A stretch of 64,000 bases of DNA from Calditrichia bacterium (GTDB lineage Bacteria; Calditrichota; Calditrichia; RBG-13-44-9; J075). Each line of letters begins with the position of its first letter. The stretch's first letter is position 1. Positions 27,933 through 36,897 of the stretch are shown in pieces. Location of the stretch: the NCBI GenBank assembly GCA_020635015.1, contig JACKAP010000003.1:558001-622000 (forward strand), given 5' to 3'. Under the pieces are notes generated by a model. It was given only the letters and a program-made list of their open reading frames with translations. It had not been told where the DNA came from and did not search any database. The translations under genes were made by a program, and so were the position numbers.

Positions 27933-28988
27933 TGCCACCTCTACAGGAAGGCCCTGGCGCAGTTGCAGGATGCCGCTGGTGATCACCGTATCCCCGGCGG
28001 CAATGCCCTGCACAATCTGGATCTCCTCCGGGGTGCGGATGCCGGTTTCTACTGGAACGGCGGCAGCACGGCCCTGGCGGAAGAGGAACACTTTCTTACC
28101 GTTTAGCTCCGGGATCACTGCCTCGGTGGGAATCAGCAGGGCGTCGGGAATCTCGGAAATGATCAACTGTACATCGGCAAAGGCACCGGGAAAGAGGGTG
28201 CGTTGGGGATTGGGCGAAAGCGCTCGCACCTGCAGGGTTCGCGTCACCGGATCGATTTTGGGCTCAATCGCATAAATATTCCCGCTGTAGTTGCCGTTAG
28301 AGCCTTGTACGGTAAAGGAAATTTTATTTCCGGTTCGCACTTCCCCGGCATATTTTTCCGGGATGGAGAACTCGATCTTGATAGGGTGGATATTAAGCAA
28401 ACTGGCCACTTTGATCGCCGGCGAAAGATAGCTGCCGTCGCTGATGTATTTCAGCCCGACAAAACCGTCAAAAGGTGCGCGGATCTCGGTGCGGGTAATC
28501 TGGGTCTGCAGCACCTCAATGTCTGCTTTGAGCCCGTTAAGGGTGTTCAGGGCGATATCATACTGCTCCTGACTGGTCAGATCAGCCGCCAATTGCTCCC
28601 GCAGACGGAATTCGCGGTCTTCAGCCAGCTCTTTTTGGAACTGCAGCTTTTGCATCTGGGCCTGCAAATCGGCATCGTTGATCTTGACCAGCAGATCTCC
28701 TTTTTTGACCGGGCTGCCTTCCTTGAAATAAATCCCGGTCACTTTGCCGGTGATCTCGCTGCGCAGTTCCACCTCCTCATTGGCCAGGAGGGTGCCGGTG
28801 GTACGGATCGCATCCTGCAGCGGTTGAGGCTGAACCACCCGCACGCTCACCGGCAGGGATTTATTTTGCTCTCCCGTTGCGGCAGGACCATCAGCATGAT
28901 CATCAATCAAAAATATTTTCGGCAGCACCAGCGCCGCCGCCAGCAGCAGCAGTGTAAGCACCCATTTCATCGACGAGGTAAACGCCAT
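27924..28988 (-). CDS. RND periplasmic adaptor (membrane fusion protein)
   Basis: This 354-residue protein has an N-terminal membrane segment (WVLTLLLLAAALVLP). Barrel-sandwich (lipoyl-like) halves at VELRSEITGKVTGIYFKEG and GDLLVKINDADLQ flank a helical hairpin (residues about 100-150). TEIRAPFDGFVGLKYISDG is the classic second half, followed by a beta-barrel and membrane-proximal domain to SGILQLRQGLPV. It links the RND pump to an outer-membrane channel. It is first in the minus-strand pair with 24659-27751, and the last codons overlap the repeat element. Confidence 0.93.
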   Translation of the reverse strand: MAFTSSMKWVLTLLLLAAALVLPKIFLIDDHADGPAATGEQNKSLPVSVRVVQPQPLQDAIRTTGTLLANEEVELRSEITGKVTGIYFKEGSPVKKGDLLVKINDADLQAQMQKLQFQKELAEDREFRLREQLAADLTSQEQYDIALNTLNGLKADIEVLQTQITRTEIRAPFDGFVGLKYISDGSYLSPAIKVASLLNIHPIKIEFSIPEKYAGEVRTGNKISFTVQGSNGNYSGNIYAIEPKIDPVTRTLQVRALSPNPQRTLFPGAFADVQLIISEIPDALLIPTEAVIPELNGKKVFLFRQGRAAAVPVETGIRTPEEIQIVQGIAAGDTVITSGILQLRQGLPVEVAGE

Positions 28989-29304
28989 CTTTTCCGGCCT
29001 CTTTTTTTCGGATATTAGTCAGAAAAAACCATAAATACAATGCGGAAGATATAGGATATTAAGCTTTTCCAAGATAAATTAATATCGAATTTACGCGGTT
29101 CTTCGCCATAGAAGCGCATAGGTCCCGGAGAAGTATAGCAGAAAACAATTCTTCGTTCTCAGTGTCTCTGTGTCTCTGCAGTTATAGATTTCTCACAAAC
29201 CACGTTCGAAATGACGGAGTTGTGTTATTCCGAGGTGCCAGCCGAGGAATCTGAAATTTTAAAAGACTTAATATACAGTTCATACTCTCAATATCGGGAA
29301 AAAT
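28989..29304. other. Intergenic region with repeat fragments
   Basis: Between the divergent adaptor gene and the sorted protein gene lie a half copy of the CCACAGAG family (about 29155-29181, GTGTCTCTGTGTCTCTGCAG) and a fragment reading ATGACGGAGTTGTG then TTCCGAGGTGCC and GAGGAATCT (29211-29252). The latter resembles the GTCATTCCGAG...GAGGAATCT repeats common in related genomes. A short frame at 29211 is made of this repeat. Promoters for both genes should be here, but none stands out. Confidence 0.5.
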
Positions 29305-31047
29305 ATGAAAAAGATCTTTCGCTATCCGCTTTGTTTAATGTATCTGCTCTTATTCGCCGGCCTCTACCCGCTTTCCGCGCAATGGAACAATGATCCCTTG
29401 CAGAACCTGGCGATCGCCGACACCAGCGGAGAACAGGTGCTGCCGAAGATCCAGCCGACTTCCGACGGGGGCTGTTACATTTCCTGGTTCGACAGCCGCA
29501 GCGGCAATTACGACGTCTACCTGCAGCGGCTTAATTCGCTGGGAGAGATCCAATGGGATCCGAAAGGGTTGCTGATCAGCAATCATCCTCAGCAAAGCTG
29601 GCTGGTCGATTACGATTTGGCGGTCGATCCGGACGACAATGCCCTGCTGGTATTCGCCGACATCCGCAACGGCGGCAGCAGCGACCTCGACATCTTCGCC
29701 TACAAGATTGCCCCAGACGGCAGCTTTTTGTGGGGGCCGGATGGGATCGGCCTCTCCGATGTCAGCAGCAGCGATTTCGAGGCGGCACCGAAAGTAACCG
29801 CTACCCCAGGAGGGTTGGTGGCGGCTGTCTGGCCGAAATTAGGCGACAGTGACCGCGCCGCGCTGCAGTTGCTCTCCGCAGACGGGCAGAAGCTATGGGG
29901 AGAATTCGGCATCACCATCCAGGGCACCGGCGACCAGAGCATCGGTTCACCGGATTTGGTGCCGGCGGGAGGCGATAGTGTGATCGCGTTCTGGAAAAAT
30001 TCTACCGGCCCGTTCTGGGCGCCGGTCACCAAGCTTTACACCCAGAAATTTGCCCCGGACGGCAGTGCGGCCTGGAATCCGGGCGGGTTGCTGATTTATG
30101 ACCTGGGGCATATTCCCGGGTTCGTCGATCCGCAAATCTATCCCGACGGCCACGGCGGGGCCTTCTACACCTGGGAGGACCGGCCTTCACTCTCCGATTT
30201 TAATATCGGTGTGGGCCATGTCTCGGCCGGCGGCAGTCTGATCTTCCCGCTCAATGGGGTGACGGTTTCTGCCAATATTACTCAGTTACATCTTAACCCG
30301 GCACTCTCTTATCTGCCGCAAAGCGATGAAGTGTTCGTTTTCTGGACGGAAGAGAATATCAATCAGAATCAGTACGGGATTTACGGGCAGAAGTTTTCAG
30401 CCACCGGAGAGCGGCTGTGGAGCGATAACGGTAAGGAACTGATCGCCCTCGGTGGCAACCAGATCTCCTTTATCCGCAGCGCGATTACGGCCGGCGCTGT
30501 CTATGTCGGCTATTTTCAAAGCTCTGCTCCCAATGCATTTGACAATGCAGTAAAGGCTCTGCAAGTTGACCCGGACGGCACCCTGCTGTGGGGACCGCTG
30601 GAATTATCATCCGCCAGCCTGGGCAACAAAGGCCGCTTGGGCATGATGACCAATACCGAGGGGCGCGCCTTCCTCACCTGGAGCGACGACCGCCACGACA
30701 GCGGCGACATCTATGCCCAGAATGTCAATCCCGACGGTACCCTGGGCAATCCTCCCAACGCCATTACCGGCACAATGCCGCCGGAATCGTTCGAATTACT
30801 GCAGAATTATCCCAATCCATTTAATCCGGAAACGGTGATCCGTTATCAGTTGTCCGTTGTCAGCGAAGTGCGGTTGACCGTATATAACGCCCTGGGACAA
30901 AAGGTGGAGACATTGGTGAATGAGACTCAATCGCCGGGAACCTATACGCTGCACTGGGATGGAACGGCGCTGCCGGCCGGGCTGTACTTTTATGAGATGT
31001 CCGCTGGTAATGACCGGGCGACACGCAAGATGATCCTGCTGAAATAG
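29305..31047 (+). CDS. Secreted propeller-like protein with sorting domain
   Basis: This 580-residue exported protein has a signal peptide ending LYPLSAQ (about residue 25). The body contains repeats of about 50-60 residues with the pattern SDGGCYISWFDSRSGNYDVY then GEIQWDPKGLLIS, as in exo-alpha-sialidase-like or kelch-like propellers. The last 80 residues are the sorting domain (NYPNPFNPETVIRYQL, VYNALGQKVETLV, RKMILLK). It ends at a strong intrinsic terminator. Surface or secreted localisation is likely; activity unknown. Confidence 0.78.
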   Translation: MKKIFRYPLCLMYLLLFAGLYPLSAQWNNDPLQNLAIADTSGEQVLPKIQPTSDGGCYISWFDSRSGNYDVYLQRLNSLGEIQWDPKGLLISNHPQQSWLVDYDLAVDPDDNALLVFADIRNGGSSDLDIFAYKIAPDGSFLWGPDGIGLSDVSSSDFEAAPKVTATPGGLVAAVWPKLGDSDRAALQLLSADGQKLWGEFGITIQGTGDQSIGSPDLVPAGGDSVIAFWKNSTGPFWAPVTKLYTQKFAPDGSAAWNPGGLLIYDLGHIPGFVDPQIYPDGHGGAFYTWEDRPSLSDFNIGVGHVSAGGSLIFPLNGVTVSANITQLHLNPALSYLPQSDEVFVFWTEENINQNQYGIYGQKFSATGERLWSDNGKELIALGGNQISFIRSAITAGAVYVGYFQSSAPNAFDNAVKALQVDPDGTLLWGPLELSSASLGNKGRLGMMTNTEGRAFLTWSDDRHDSGDIYAQNVNPDGTLGNPPNAITGTMPPESFELLQNYPNPFNPETVIRYQLSVVSEVRLTVYNALGQKVETLVNETQSPGTYTLHWDGTALPAGLYFYEMSAGNDRATRKMILLK

Positions 31048-31050
31048 GTA

Positions 31051-31091
31051 TACAGGAATGACCCAAACTACGGGTCATTCCTGTATTTTTT
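31051..31091 (+). terminator. Intrinsic terminator of the sorted protein gene
   Basis: A 14-base perfect stem (31051-31064 with 31072-31085) closes a seven-base loop and is followed by six T residues at 31086-31091. It begins four bases after the stop codon at 31047. This is the clearest Rho-independent terminator in the window. Confidence 0.9.
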
Positions 31092-31324
31092 CGTTCCTGC
31101 CAGTGTCGAAAAATAAACAGCAAATGTTCCAAGCCTTTCTGGATGACCGGATCGATGCCCAGTTCCGTGCCGAACAGCCCTGGGACTGATTTTGGCCCTC
31201 TTCAGAATGAATAAGTATTGCAGTCTACCGGGTGATGAATTATTTTTAGATGAAGGTATGTCATCATAGTGCATGCCAACAAGTTTGCCGACGGTCCTCA
31301 AATTGATAAAGGCAGGAATTTGCC

Positions 31325-32911
31325 ATGACAAAAAACATTGTTGTATTTTCCGACGGTACCGGCCAGGAAGGCGGGGAGGGCCCCGATACCAATATCTACA
31401 AATTGTTTAAAATGTTGGAGAACCGCACCGACCGCCAGGTGGCGTTCTACGACCGCGGCCTGGGCACTGGGTGGCGGAAGATCACCGGCAACATCGGCGG
31501 AATGGGGATATCCGACAATATCCTGGAATGTTATCACTTTATTTTTGAGAATTATCAGGCGGGAGATAAGATCTTCCTTTTCGGCTTCAGCCGCGGCGCC
31601 ACCACCGTGCGCAGCCTGTCCAGCTTCATCCATCTCTTCGGCATCCTGCCCAAATCCCGCCCGGAACTGATCAAGCGGGCCTGGAAGATTTACAAGATCC
31701 GGGAGTCATCCGAACAGAAACAGCAGCGCGCCTCCCAGTTCGCCGAGAAGCGCCATCACACCATGTGGGCCAAGATTGACTGTCTGGCGGTGTGGGATAC
31801 GGTCGCGGCGCTGGGCATCCCCATCCGTCCGATCTCCCTGATCATGGATCGGCTGCCCTTCTTCCACCACCGCTTTCACAACCTGTTCCTCAGCGAGAGC
31901 GTCAAATGCGCCTATCACGCCGTGGCGATCGACGACGAGCGCAAGACCTTCCACCCGGTGCTCTGGGAAACCGCCACCGAAGAGGCCCGCAACCGCATCG
32001 AGAAAAAATCGCAGAAGATCAAGCAGTTGTGGTTTTGCGGTATGCACACCGACGTGGGCGGAGGCTATGCCGAGGACGGCCTGTCGGATATTCCCCTGGT
32101 ATGGATGATCCAGCAGGCGGTGCAGAATCATGGGCTGCTGCTTTATCCCCGCCACAAGATCGCCCTCAAGCCCGATGCCAATGCGTTGATGCACGACTCG
32201 CGGGGAAAATTCTGGACCAAATTCTACCGCCGCAAGGTACGCACCTGGCAACCCGGCCTGAATGGCCAGCTTTATCTCCACCGCAGCGTGCTGGAGAGAA
32301 GATTCCGCAACCAGAAAGGCAGCAAGGAACCGGAATCGTTTTACCGCCTGACCGAGCTTTCCCTGGCCGATCTAAAAGCCGGGCATCTGCCGGTGAAGGC
32401 GATCATCAAACTGCGTCCGCTGCTCAACCTGAAATATGCCGACAAGAAAGCCTTTTTAGCCGATATCGAAGATGCACTCGGGGAAGATTCCGCAGTCGAT
32501 TACTTCGACCAGATCCTTGATCACGCCCGCACATCTTACGATTCCTGGGTGTTCGAAACGGATTATGCCGTGGAAACAGTTTACCGGCTGACCGACCATT
32601 CGCTGGCGCAATTGCGGAAGGCGAAAGTTCCCAAGAAGGTTCTCGACAAACTCGTCCCGCTCCAGGATCAGGCTTTTAACGGCAAAGCGATTTTCCAGGA
32701 ACAAATCCGTGCGGCCACAGCAACGGAAGCAGCGGAGGCCGACGAGAAGGCAGAACATTATCTCGCGCTGATCTTCGAACATGCCGAAGCGCTCTTCGAT
32801 CCCTGGCTATGGGGGGAAAGCTATTATTCCTGCCCGACCGGCGAATGGAACCAGCAGCAATGGGAGGCCGGGCTGCAGGCGTCTTATCAACGACGGGAGA
32901 GCAGTTACTAA
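31325..32911 (+). CDS. DUF2235 alpha/beta hydrolase with duplicated C-terminal domain
   Basis: This 528-residue protein has DUF2235 motifs: NIVVFSDGTGQEGGEGPDTN at the N-terminus, the nucleophile elbow LFGFSRGATT (Ser89), an acidic site in DCLAVWDTV and GMHTDVGGGY carrying the late Asp/His region. DUF2235 proteins include type VI secretion phospholipase effectors and uncharacterised hydrolases. The C-terminus (residues about 338-510) has two similar helical units, YRLTELSLADLKAGHLP and YRLTDHSLAQLRKAKVP, each ending in an ILDHA/IFEHA-type helix. No secretion genes or immunity partner are adjacent, so an effector role is unproven. There is no signal peptide. Confidence 0.85.
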   Translation: MTKNIVVFSDGTGQEGGEGPDTNIYKLFKMLENRTDRQVAFYDRGLGTGWRKITGNIGGMGISDNILECYHFIFENYQAGDKIFLFGFSRGATTVRSLSSFIHLFGILPKSRPELIKRAWKIYKIRESSEQKQQRASQFAEKRHHTMWAKIDCLAVWDTVAALGIPIRPISLIMDRLPFFHHRFHNLFLSESVKCAYHAVAIDDERKTFHPVLWETATEEARNRIEKKSQKIKQLWFCGMHTDVGGGYAEDGLSDIPLVWMIQQAVQNHGLLLYPRHKIALKPDANALMHDSRGKFWTKFYRRKVRTWQPGLNGQLYLHRSVLERRFRNQKGSKEPESFYRLTELSLADLKAGHLPVKAIIKLRPLLNLKYADKKAFLADIEDALGEDSAVDYFDQILDHARTSYDSWVFETDYAVETVYRLTDHSLAQLRKAKVPKKVLDKLVPLQDQAFNGKAIFQEQIRAATATEAAEADEKAEHYLALIFEHAEALFDPWLWGESYYSCPTGEWNQQQWEAGLQASYQRRESSY

Positions 32912-32997
32912 GTAGATTTTCAATCTGCTGGATATAATTTCTTGCATTTTCATGGGCATGAAACTAAATTTACACATAATATGTGGAGGAGATACCC

Positions 32998-33222
32998 ATG
33001 CCCAATATTACGCTTTCGATTGATGAGAAGCTACTCGAAAAAGGCAGAGAATATGCCCGGCATCAACAAATGTCTTTAAATGCGCTTATCCGTAAACTGC
33101 TTGAAGACAAAGTGCAGAAGAATTCTATCGATCAGTTGGAAGCCTGCTTTGAGTTAATGGATAAAGCAAACGCCACTTCTGCTGGTGTAAAATGGACCCG
33201 GGAAGCGCTACATGAGCGATAA
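32998..33222 (+). CDS. VapB-like ribbon-helix-helix antitoxin
   Basis: This 74-residue protein starts MPNITLSIDEKLLEKGREY, with a helix-turn-helix pair (HQQMSLNALIRKLLEDKV) typical of ribbon-helix-helix antitoxins that bind DNA and neutralise a PIN toxin. ATG 32998 is preferred because GGAGGAG lies six bases before it; a GTG at 32983 would place that ribosome-binding site inside the gene. It overlaps the toxin gene by 11 bases, the usual coupling for such pairs. Confidence 0.82.
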   Translation: MPNITLSIDEKLLEKGREYARHQQMSLNALIRKLLEDKVQKNSIDQLEACFELMDKANATSAGVKWTREALHER

Positions 33223-33655
33223 ATTTTTTATTGACACCAACATCCTGATCTACGCACTCGATCAGCATTCACCCCAAAAACAAGTTCAGGCACGTGAATT
33301 ACTTCGAGCAGCCAACTCTCAGGAAAAACTCGCATTATCAACCCAAGTCTTGCAAGAATTTTTTGTCGCTTCGACGCGAAAACTTTACCTGGAACCGATG
33401 ACCGCCAAGCAAATTCTGCGAGGTTTTTCTCACTTTGAGACCGTTCTCATCACAACAAGCCTGATAGACCAGGCAATTGATGACAGCATTCAATATACTT
33501 TGTCATTTTGGGATGCACTGATCGTTACGGCGGCAGACCATATTCATTGTAGTGAACTGTGGACCGAAGATTTAAACGATGGCCAGAAAGTCCGAGGTGT
33601 GACAATTGTAAATCCATTTGAGCATTTCCAGGATGTCATGGCGAAATTTTCCTGA
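33212..33655 (+). CDS. VapC-like PIN-domain ribonuclease toxin
   Basis: This 147-residue PIN domain has acidic residues in order: Asp8 (FIDTNILIYAL), Glu49 (QVLQEFF), Asp101 (SFWDALIV) and Asp120/Asp123 (WTEDLNDG). PIN toxins cleave tRNA or rRNA when freed from their antitoxin, here the upstream ribbon-helix-helix protein. All catalytic positions are present, so the toxin should be active. Its 3' end overlaps the convergent acetyltransferase gene by 20 bases. Confidence 0.87.
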   Translation: MSDKFFIDTNILIYALDQHSPQKQVQARELLRAANSQEKLALSTQVLQEFFVASTRKLYLEPMTAKQILRGFSHFETVLITTSLIDQAIDDSIQYTLSFWDALIVTAADHIHCSELWTEDLNDGQKVRGVTIVNPFEHFQDVMAKFS

Positions 33656-34232
33656 CCACCCGGCAGGGACTCCCCAGGGCCAGCACCCCTTCCGGCACAT
33701 CCTTCGTCACCACCGAACCGGCGCCGACCGTGCTATTGCTGCCGATACGCACCCCGGGCAGAACGATCGTCCCCCCGCCAATCCAGACATTATCCCCCAC
33801 CGTCACTGGTGCAGATTGGGTGCGGTAGATCGCCTGGCCGTCACCTTCATGCCAATCTTTTCGAATCCGCTCCCGGGCATCCAACGGATGGTAGGCGGTA
33901 TAGATCTGCACATTCGGTGCGATCAGCGCATTTTTGCCGATCTCGATGCGGTTGCAGTCGAGAAACATGCAGTTGAAGTTGACGAAGCTGTTGTCGCCGA
34001 TCGTGATATATTCCCCATAATCACAGTAAAACGGCGCCTCGATCCAGACTCCCCGCCCCAGTTTTCCCAGTAGCTCCCGCAACAGATGCTCCTTCATCGC
34101 AGCATCACTCGAAGCCGTATGGTTAAACTCGCCGAGCAGCCGCCGCGCCCGGTGATACATCGCCAGCAGCTCCGGATCGCGGGAATTATAAAACTCCCCG
34201 GCGAGCATTCTTTCTTTTTCGGATTTGTTCAT
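33636..34232 (-). CDS. maa: Maltose/galactoside O-acetyltransferase-like enzyme (Maa/LacA)
   Basis: This 198-residue left-handed beta-helix (hexapeptide repeat) acetyltransferase has the N-terminal maltose-transacetylase segment MLAGEFYNSRDPELLAMYHR, hexapeptide strands such as FYCDYGEYITIGDNSFVNF, and the catalytic-histidine context QIYTAYHPLD. GDNVWIGGGTIVLPGVRIG and GAGSVVTKDVPEGVLALG complete the helix. It acetylates sugars with acetyl-CoA in the cytosol. ATG 34232 is chosen; a GTG at 34259 lies inside a fold-back repeat. Confidence 0.9.
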   Translation of the reverse strand: MNKSEKERMLAGEFYNSRDPELLAMYHRARRLLGEFNHTASSDAAMKEHLLRELLGKLGRGVWIEAPFYCDYGEYITIGDNSFVNFNCMFLDCNRIEIGKNALIAPNVQIYTAYHPLDARERIRKDWHEGDGQAIYRTQSAPVTVGDNVWIGGGTIVLPGVRIGSNSTVGAGSVVTKDVPEGVLALGSPCRVVRKISP

Positions 34233-34253
34233 TTTCGGATGGCAATCTTTTGA

Positions 34254-34299
34254 GTCCACGGATTACACGGATTAGCGAAAACCCGTGTAATCCGTGGAC
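34254..34299. repeat. CCACGGATTACACGG fold-back element, copy 1
   Basis: Perfect 17-base inverted arms 34254-34270 and 34283-34299 enclose a 12-base loop. The same sequence word, lengthened, occurs at 54457-54528. It lies between the acetyltransferase start and the end of the next minus-strand gene and could act as a terminator hairpin. Confidence 0.85.
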
Positions 34300-34390
34300 C
34301 AATATTAGTGTCATGCCCCGCAAACGCGTACTTTATCAGCGCCAAGAGAATATACCGGTATGCCCCGTATTTGGGGGCATAGCTGAATAT

Positions 34391-36670
34391 TCACTTCATC
34401 AAGATCATTTTTCGGAGTTGGGAGAAGCTGCCCGCCTCCAGCCGGTAGAAGTAGATCCCGCTCGACAGCTCGCTGCCGTCGAAAGAGACGGTGTGGTATC
34501 CGGCCGGCTTCATTTCATTGACCAGAGTGGCCACCGGCTGACCGAGCATGTTGAATACTTCTACCCGCACCGGCAGCGCTTCCGGCAGGGCAAAGCGGAT
34601 GAAGGTGACCGGATTGAAGGGGTTGGGATAATTCTGCTCCAGCACGAATTCTGACGGCAGGGGGCCAGGCTGATCATCCAGACTGTTGATCAGCGGCACG
34701 ATCAGCGCAAAGGTATCGGCACTGGCCACCATCAGGCTACCGTCACCGGTGTTCACCATCCAGTGGTAGGTCGTGTTGATTTGCCAGAACGCGCTGCCGT
34801 CGAAGGTAAAGCTGGTGTCGCTGAGCCCGGCGACCGTGGTATCCTGGAACTCGCTGACCACCCGCCATTCGTAGCTCAGCATGTCACCGTCGACGTCTAC
34901 GCCGGCTTGCCAGCGAAACTCGAGCGGCAGGGTGGGATCATCCAGCATAAAACCATCTACCGGCGCCAGCAGCATGGCCGGCGTGGGGGCATCGTTCACA
35001 TTCTCCACGGTTACGGTCAGGGTGTCGGAGACATTCGCCATCCCATCATCGGCCGTCACAACCACCTCCACATCGCCGAAGAAATCCGGATCTGGGGTCA
35101 CTCGCAGCGCATCTCCTGTAGCAGCGGCGCTCAGACCGGCCCCGGCAACTGCGCTGAAAGTCAGCACATCATTGTCGACATCGCTGAACACCGTATAAAG
35201 ATCGGCTACCAGCACATTCTCCCCGCTGTCTTCCAAAATCGAAGCATCGGCGATCGGGTTGGCGAGCAAAGGCGGATCGTTGGCCGGCAGCACCGTCACC
35301 GAAATGGTATCGGTATCGGCGGCACTGCCCGGATCGGTGGCGGTAAAGACCACCGTAAACAGCCCGGAAGAATCGGCGGTGCTGCTGAAGTTGGCCACAT
35401 GGGTCAGGGGATCGATGGTGATGATCAGGTCGTCTACATCCACCTCGATGCCCGAGGCGCCTCCCCCAAACTGCTGCGGCACGGATGCGGCGATCACCTC
35501 GGCGCCGAAGCCGATCTCGGCGGCACTGTTGTCCACATCGTTAACGAAGGCATCCAGATCGAGGTCGAACTGCTCGTCTTCATCGAAGGTCACATCGGGA
35601 ATCCCAGCCAGCACCGGAGGGTCGTTGACCGGGTTTACCGTCACCAGGAAAGTGTCGGAGACCGTAAACTCGCCGTCCCCGGCGCTGGCAATAACTTCGC
35701 TCTGGCCAAAGAAATCCGGCACTGAAGCCAGCTCCAGATTGCTGCCATTGAGGCTGGGAACGGTATTGCCGTCGCTGGAGACGCTGTAGTTCAGCACCGG
35801 CGTATCGGGATCGCTGAACACCGTGGTCAGGTCGGCCACGGTATAGGCGCTAAAATCCTCGTCCCGGGTCTGGTTGGCAACCGGAGCTGCAACGAACGGC
35901 GGCTGGTTGGGTATCACCTCCGGAAAAGCGATCACCTCCCCTCCGGGCAGCGCAGCAAAGAGCCCGGCGGCGGCGCCGTTCTGATTGACGGCAGGATCGA
36001 GGAAGCCGGAGTAGAAGAAGATCATGGCGCTGTCGGCATAAGCGGCAAAATCCACATCATAGGCAGCGATGATCTGTCCGGCCTGGTTTTTGATATCGAA
36101 AATATACTGGCCCGGTGTCATCGTGTTGTAGGCGGACAGATCCCGGTAAACCGCATTATCCACCAGGGTTGCGCCATTACGGACGGCAAGATCGACCGTC
36201 GGCGCATCGGTTACGCCATGATAGAAGCTGAACTGCACGCTGCCCGGCACGGTGGACGCCTCCCGGGCGGCATTGGTCAGCGTAAAGTTCAACCGCGTGC
36301 CCCGCCCATCGGGATTCGGCGCATACAACGAAGGATCCTGCACCCCGCTGAATAGCGCCGCATAGGTGAGGCCGGCCTGCAGGGTAGCGCCGAAGCTCCG
36401 AACTGTATCATTGATAGAAGTGCTGTTGCCCGGGGCAATTCCCAGCTTAAGCGGAATGCCGACAAACGGGATGGTGGTCATCGGATAGGCGGTGCGGAAA
36501 CCGGCATCTTCCAGTTTGATGGTGATGATGCTGGCCTGGATATACACATCCACCACGTTCAGCCCCGGATCGGAAATACAGTGCACCGCCTGCAGCCGCT
36601 GGGCCTGGAGGGTGCTGAGGGACAATAAGAGGAATATCGCGGATATAAAGATCGTTAACTTTTTAATCAT
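34391..36670 (-). CDS. Secreted protein with DUF4397, tandem Ig/cadherin-like repeats and sorting domain
   Basis: This 759-residue exported protein has the signal peptide MIKKLTIFISAIFLLLSLS ending at LQAQ. DUF4397 follows (LQAVHCISDPGLNVVDVYI; residues about 25-240), then four or more Ig/cadherin-like repeats carrying NDPPVLAGIPDVTFDEDEQF, NDPPLLANPIADASILED and NDAPTPAMLLAPVDG, rich in Asp as if calcium-binding. The C-terminal sorting domain has NYPNPFNPVTFIRFALP and LRKMILMK. ATG 36670 is chosen with GGAGAAC seven bases upstream; the frame continues upstream through the repeat element at 36735, which is not coding. It is likely a surface adhesin or matrix protein. Confidence 0.8.
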   Translation of the reverse strand: MIKKLTIFISAIFLLLSLSTLQAQRLQAVHCISDPGLNVVDVYIQASIITIKLEDAGFRTAYPMTTIPFVGIPLKLGIAPGNSTSINDTVRSFGATLQAGLTYAALFSGVQDPSLYAPNPDGRGTRLNFTLTNAAREASTVPGSVQFSFYHGVTDAPTVDLAVRNGATLVDNAVYRDLSAYNTMTPGQYIFDIKNQAGQIIAAYDVDFAAYADSAMIFFYSGFLDPAVNQNGAAAGLFAALPGGEVIAFPEVIPNQPPFVAAPVANQTRDEDFSAYTVADLTTVFSDPDTPVLNYSVSSDGNTVPSLNGSNLELASVPDFFGQSEVIASAGDGEFTVSDTFLVTVNPVNDPPVLAGIPDVTFDEDEQFDLDLDAFVNDVDNSAAEIGFGAEVIAASVPQQFGGGASGIEVDVDDLIITIDPLTHVANFSSTADSSGLFTVVFTATDPGSAADTDTISVTVLPANDPPLLANPIADASILEDSGENVLVADLYTVFSDVDNDVLTFSAVAGAGLSAAATGDALRVTPDPDFFGDVEVVVTADDGMANVSDTLTVTVENVNDAPTPAMLLAPVDGFMLDDPTLPLEFRWQAGVDVDGDMLSYEWRVVSEFQDTTVAGLSDTSFTFDGSAFWQINTTYHWMVNTGDGSLMVASADTFALIVPLINSLDDQPGPLPSEFVLEQNYPNPFNPVTFIRFALPEALPVRVEVFNMLGQPVATLVNEMKPAGYHTVSFDGSELSSGIYFYRLEAGSFSQLRKMILMK

Positions 36671-36734
36671 AATGTTCTCCGGTTGGTAGAGAATTGATAT
36701 GCCAGTCGACTTTACAAATCTTTTAGAAACCTTA

Positions 36735-36819
36735 GCCACAGAGCCACAGAGAGCACAGAGGGACAAAACTGAAAACAGACAATTGACGACCATCTCTGTG
36801 TGCTCTGTGGCTCTGTGGC
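36735..36819. repeat. CCACAGAGCCAC fold-back element, copy 3
   Basis: Arms 36735-36760 and 36794-36819 are 26-base inverted copies with about two mismatches, around a 33-base loop. It lies upstream of the DUF4397 protein gene and downstream of the sensor kinase gene, both on the minus strand, so it sits between two transcription units. Confidence 0.85.
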
Positions 36820-36897
36820 AAAAGAATCAGACTGAACATCTGTTGATAGAACAATATATAAAGATAAATTCCAACAAGATATGAAAAAACGCACAAA

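Noticed and set aside
29211..29393. Short frame reading MTELCYSEVPAEESEI
   Set aside because: It is made of a dispersed GAGGAATCT-type repeat and runs into the signal peptide region of the real gene at 29305 in another frame.
31325..32911. Type VI secretion effector locus
   Set aside because: DUF2235 alone is not enough; no VgrG, PAAR, Hcp or immunity gene is in the window.
34763..35725. 320-codon plus-strand frame
   Set aside because: Antisense to the DUF4397/Ig protein; no domain and no ribosome-binding site.
36671..36793. N-terminal extension of the DUF4397 protein through the repeat
   Set aside because: The signal peptide begins at 36670 with a ribosome-binding site; the upstream part is translated repeat.
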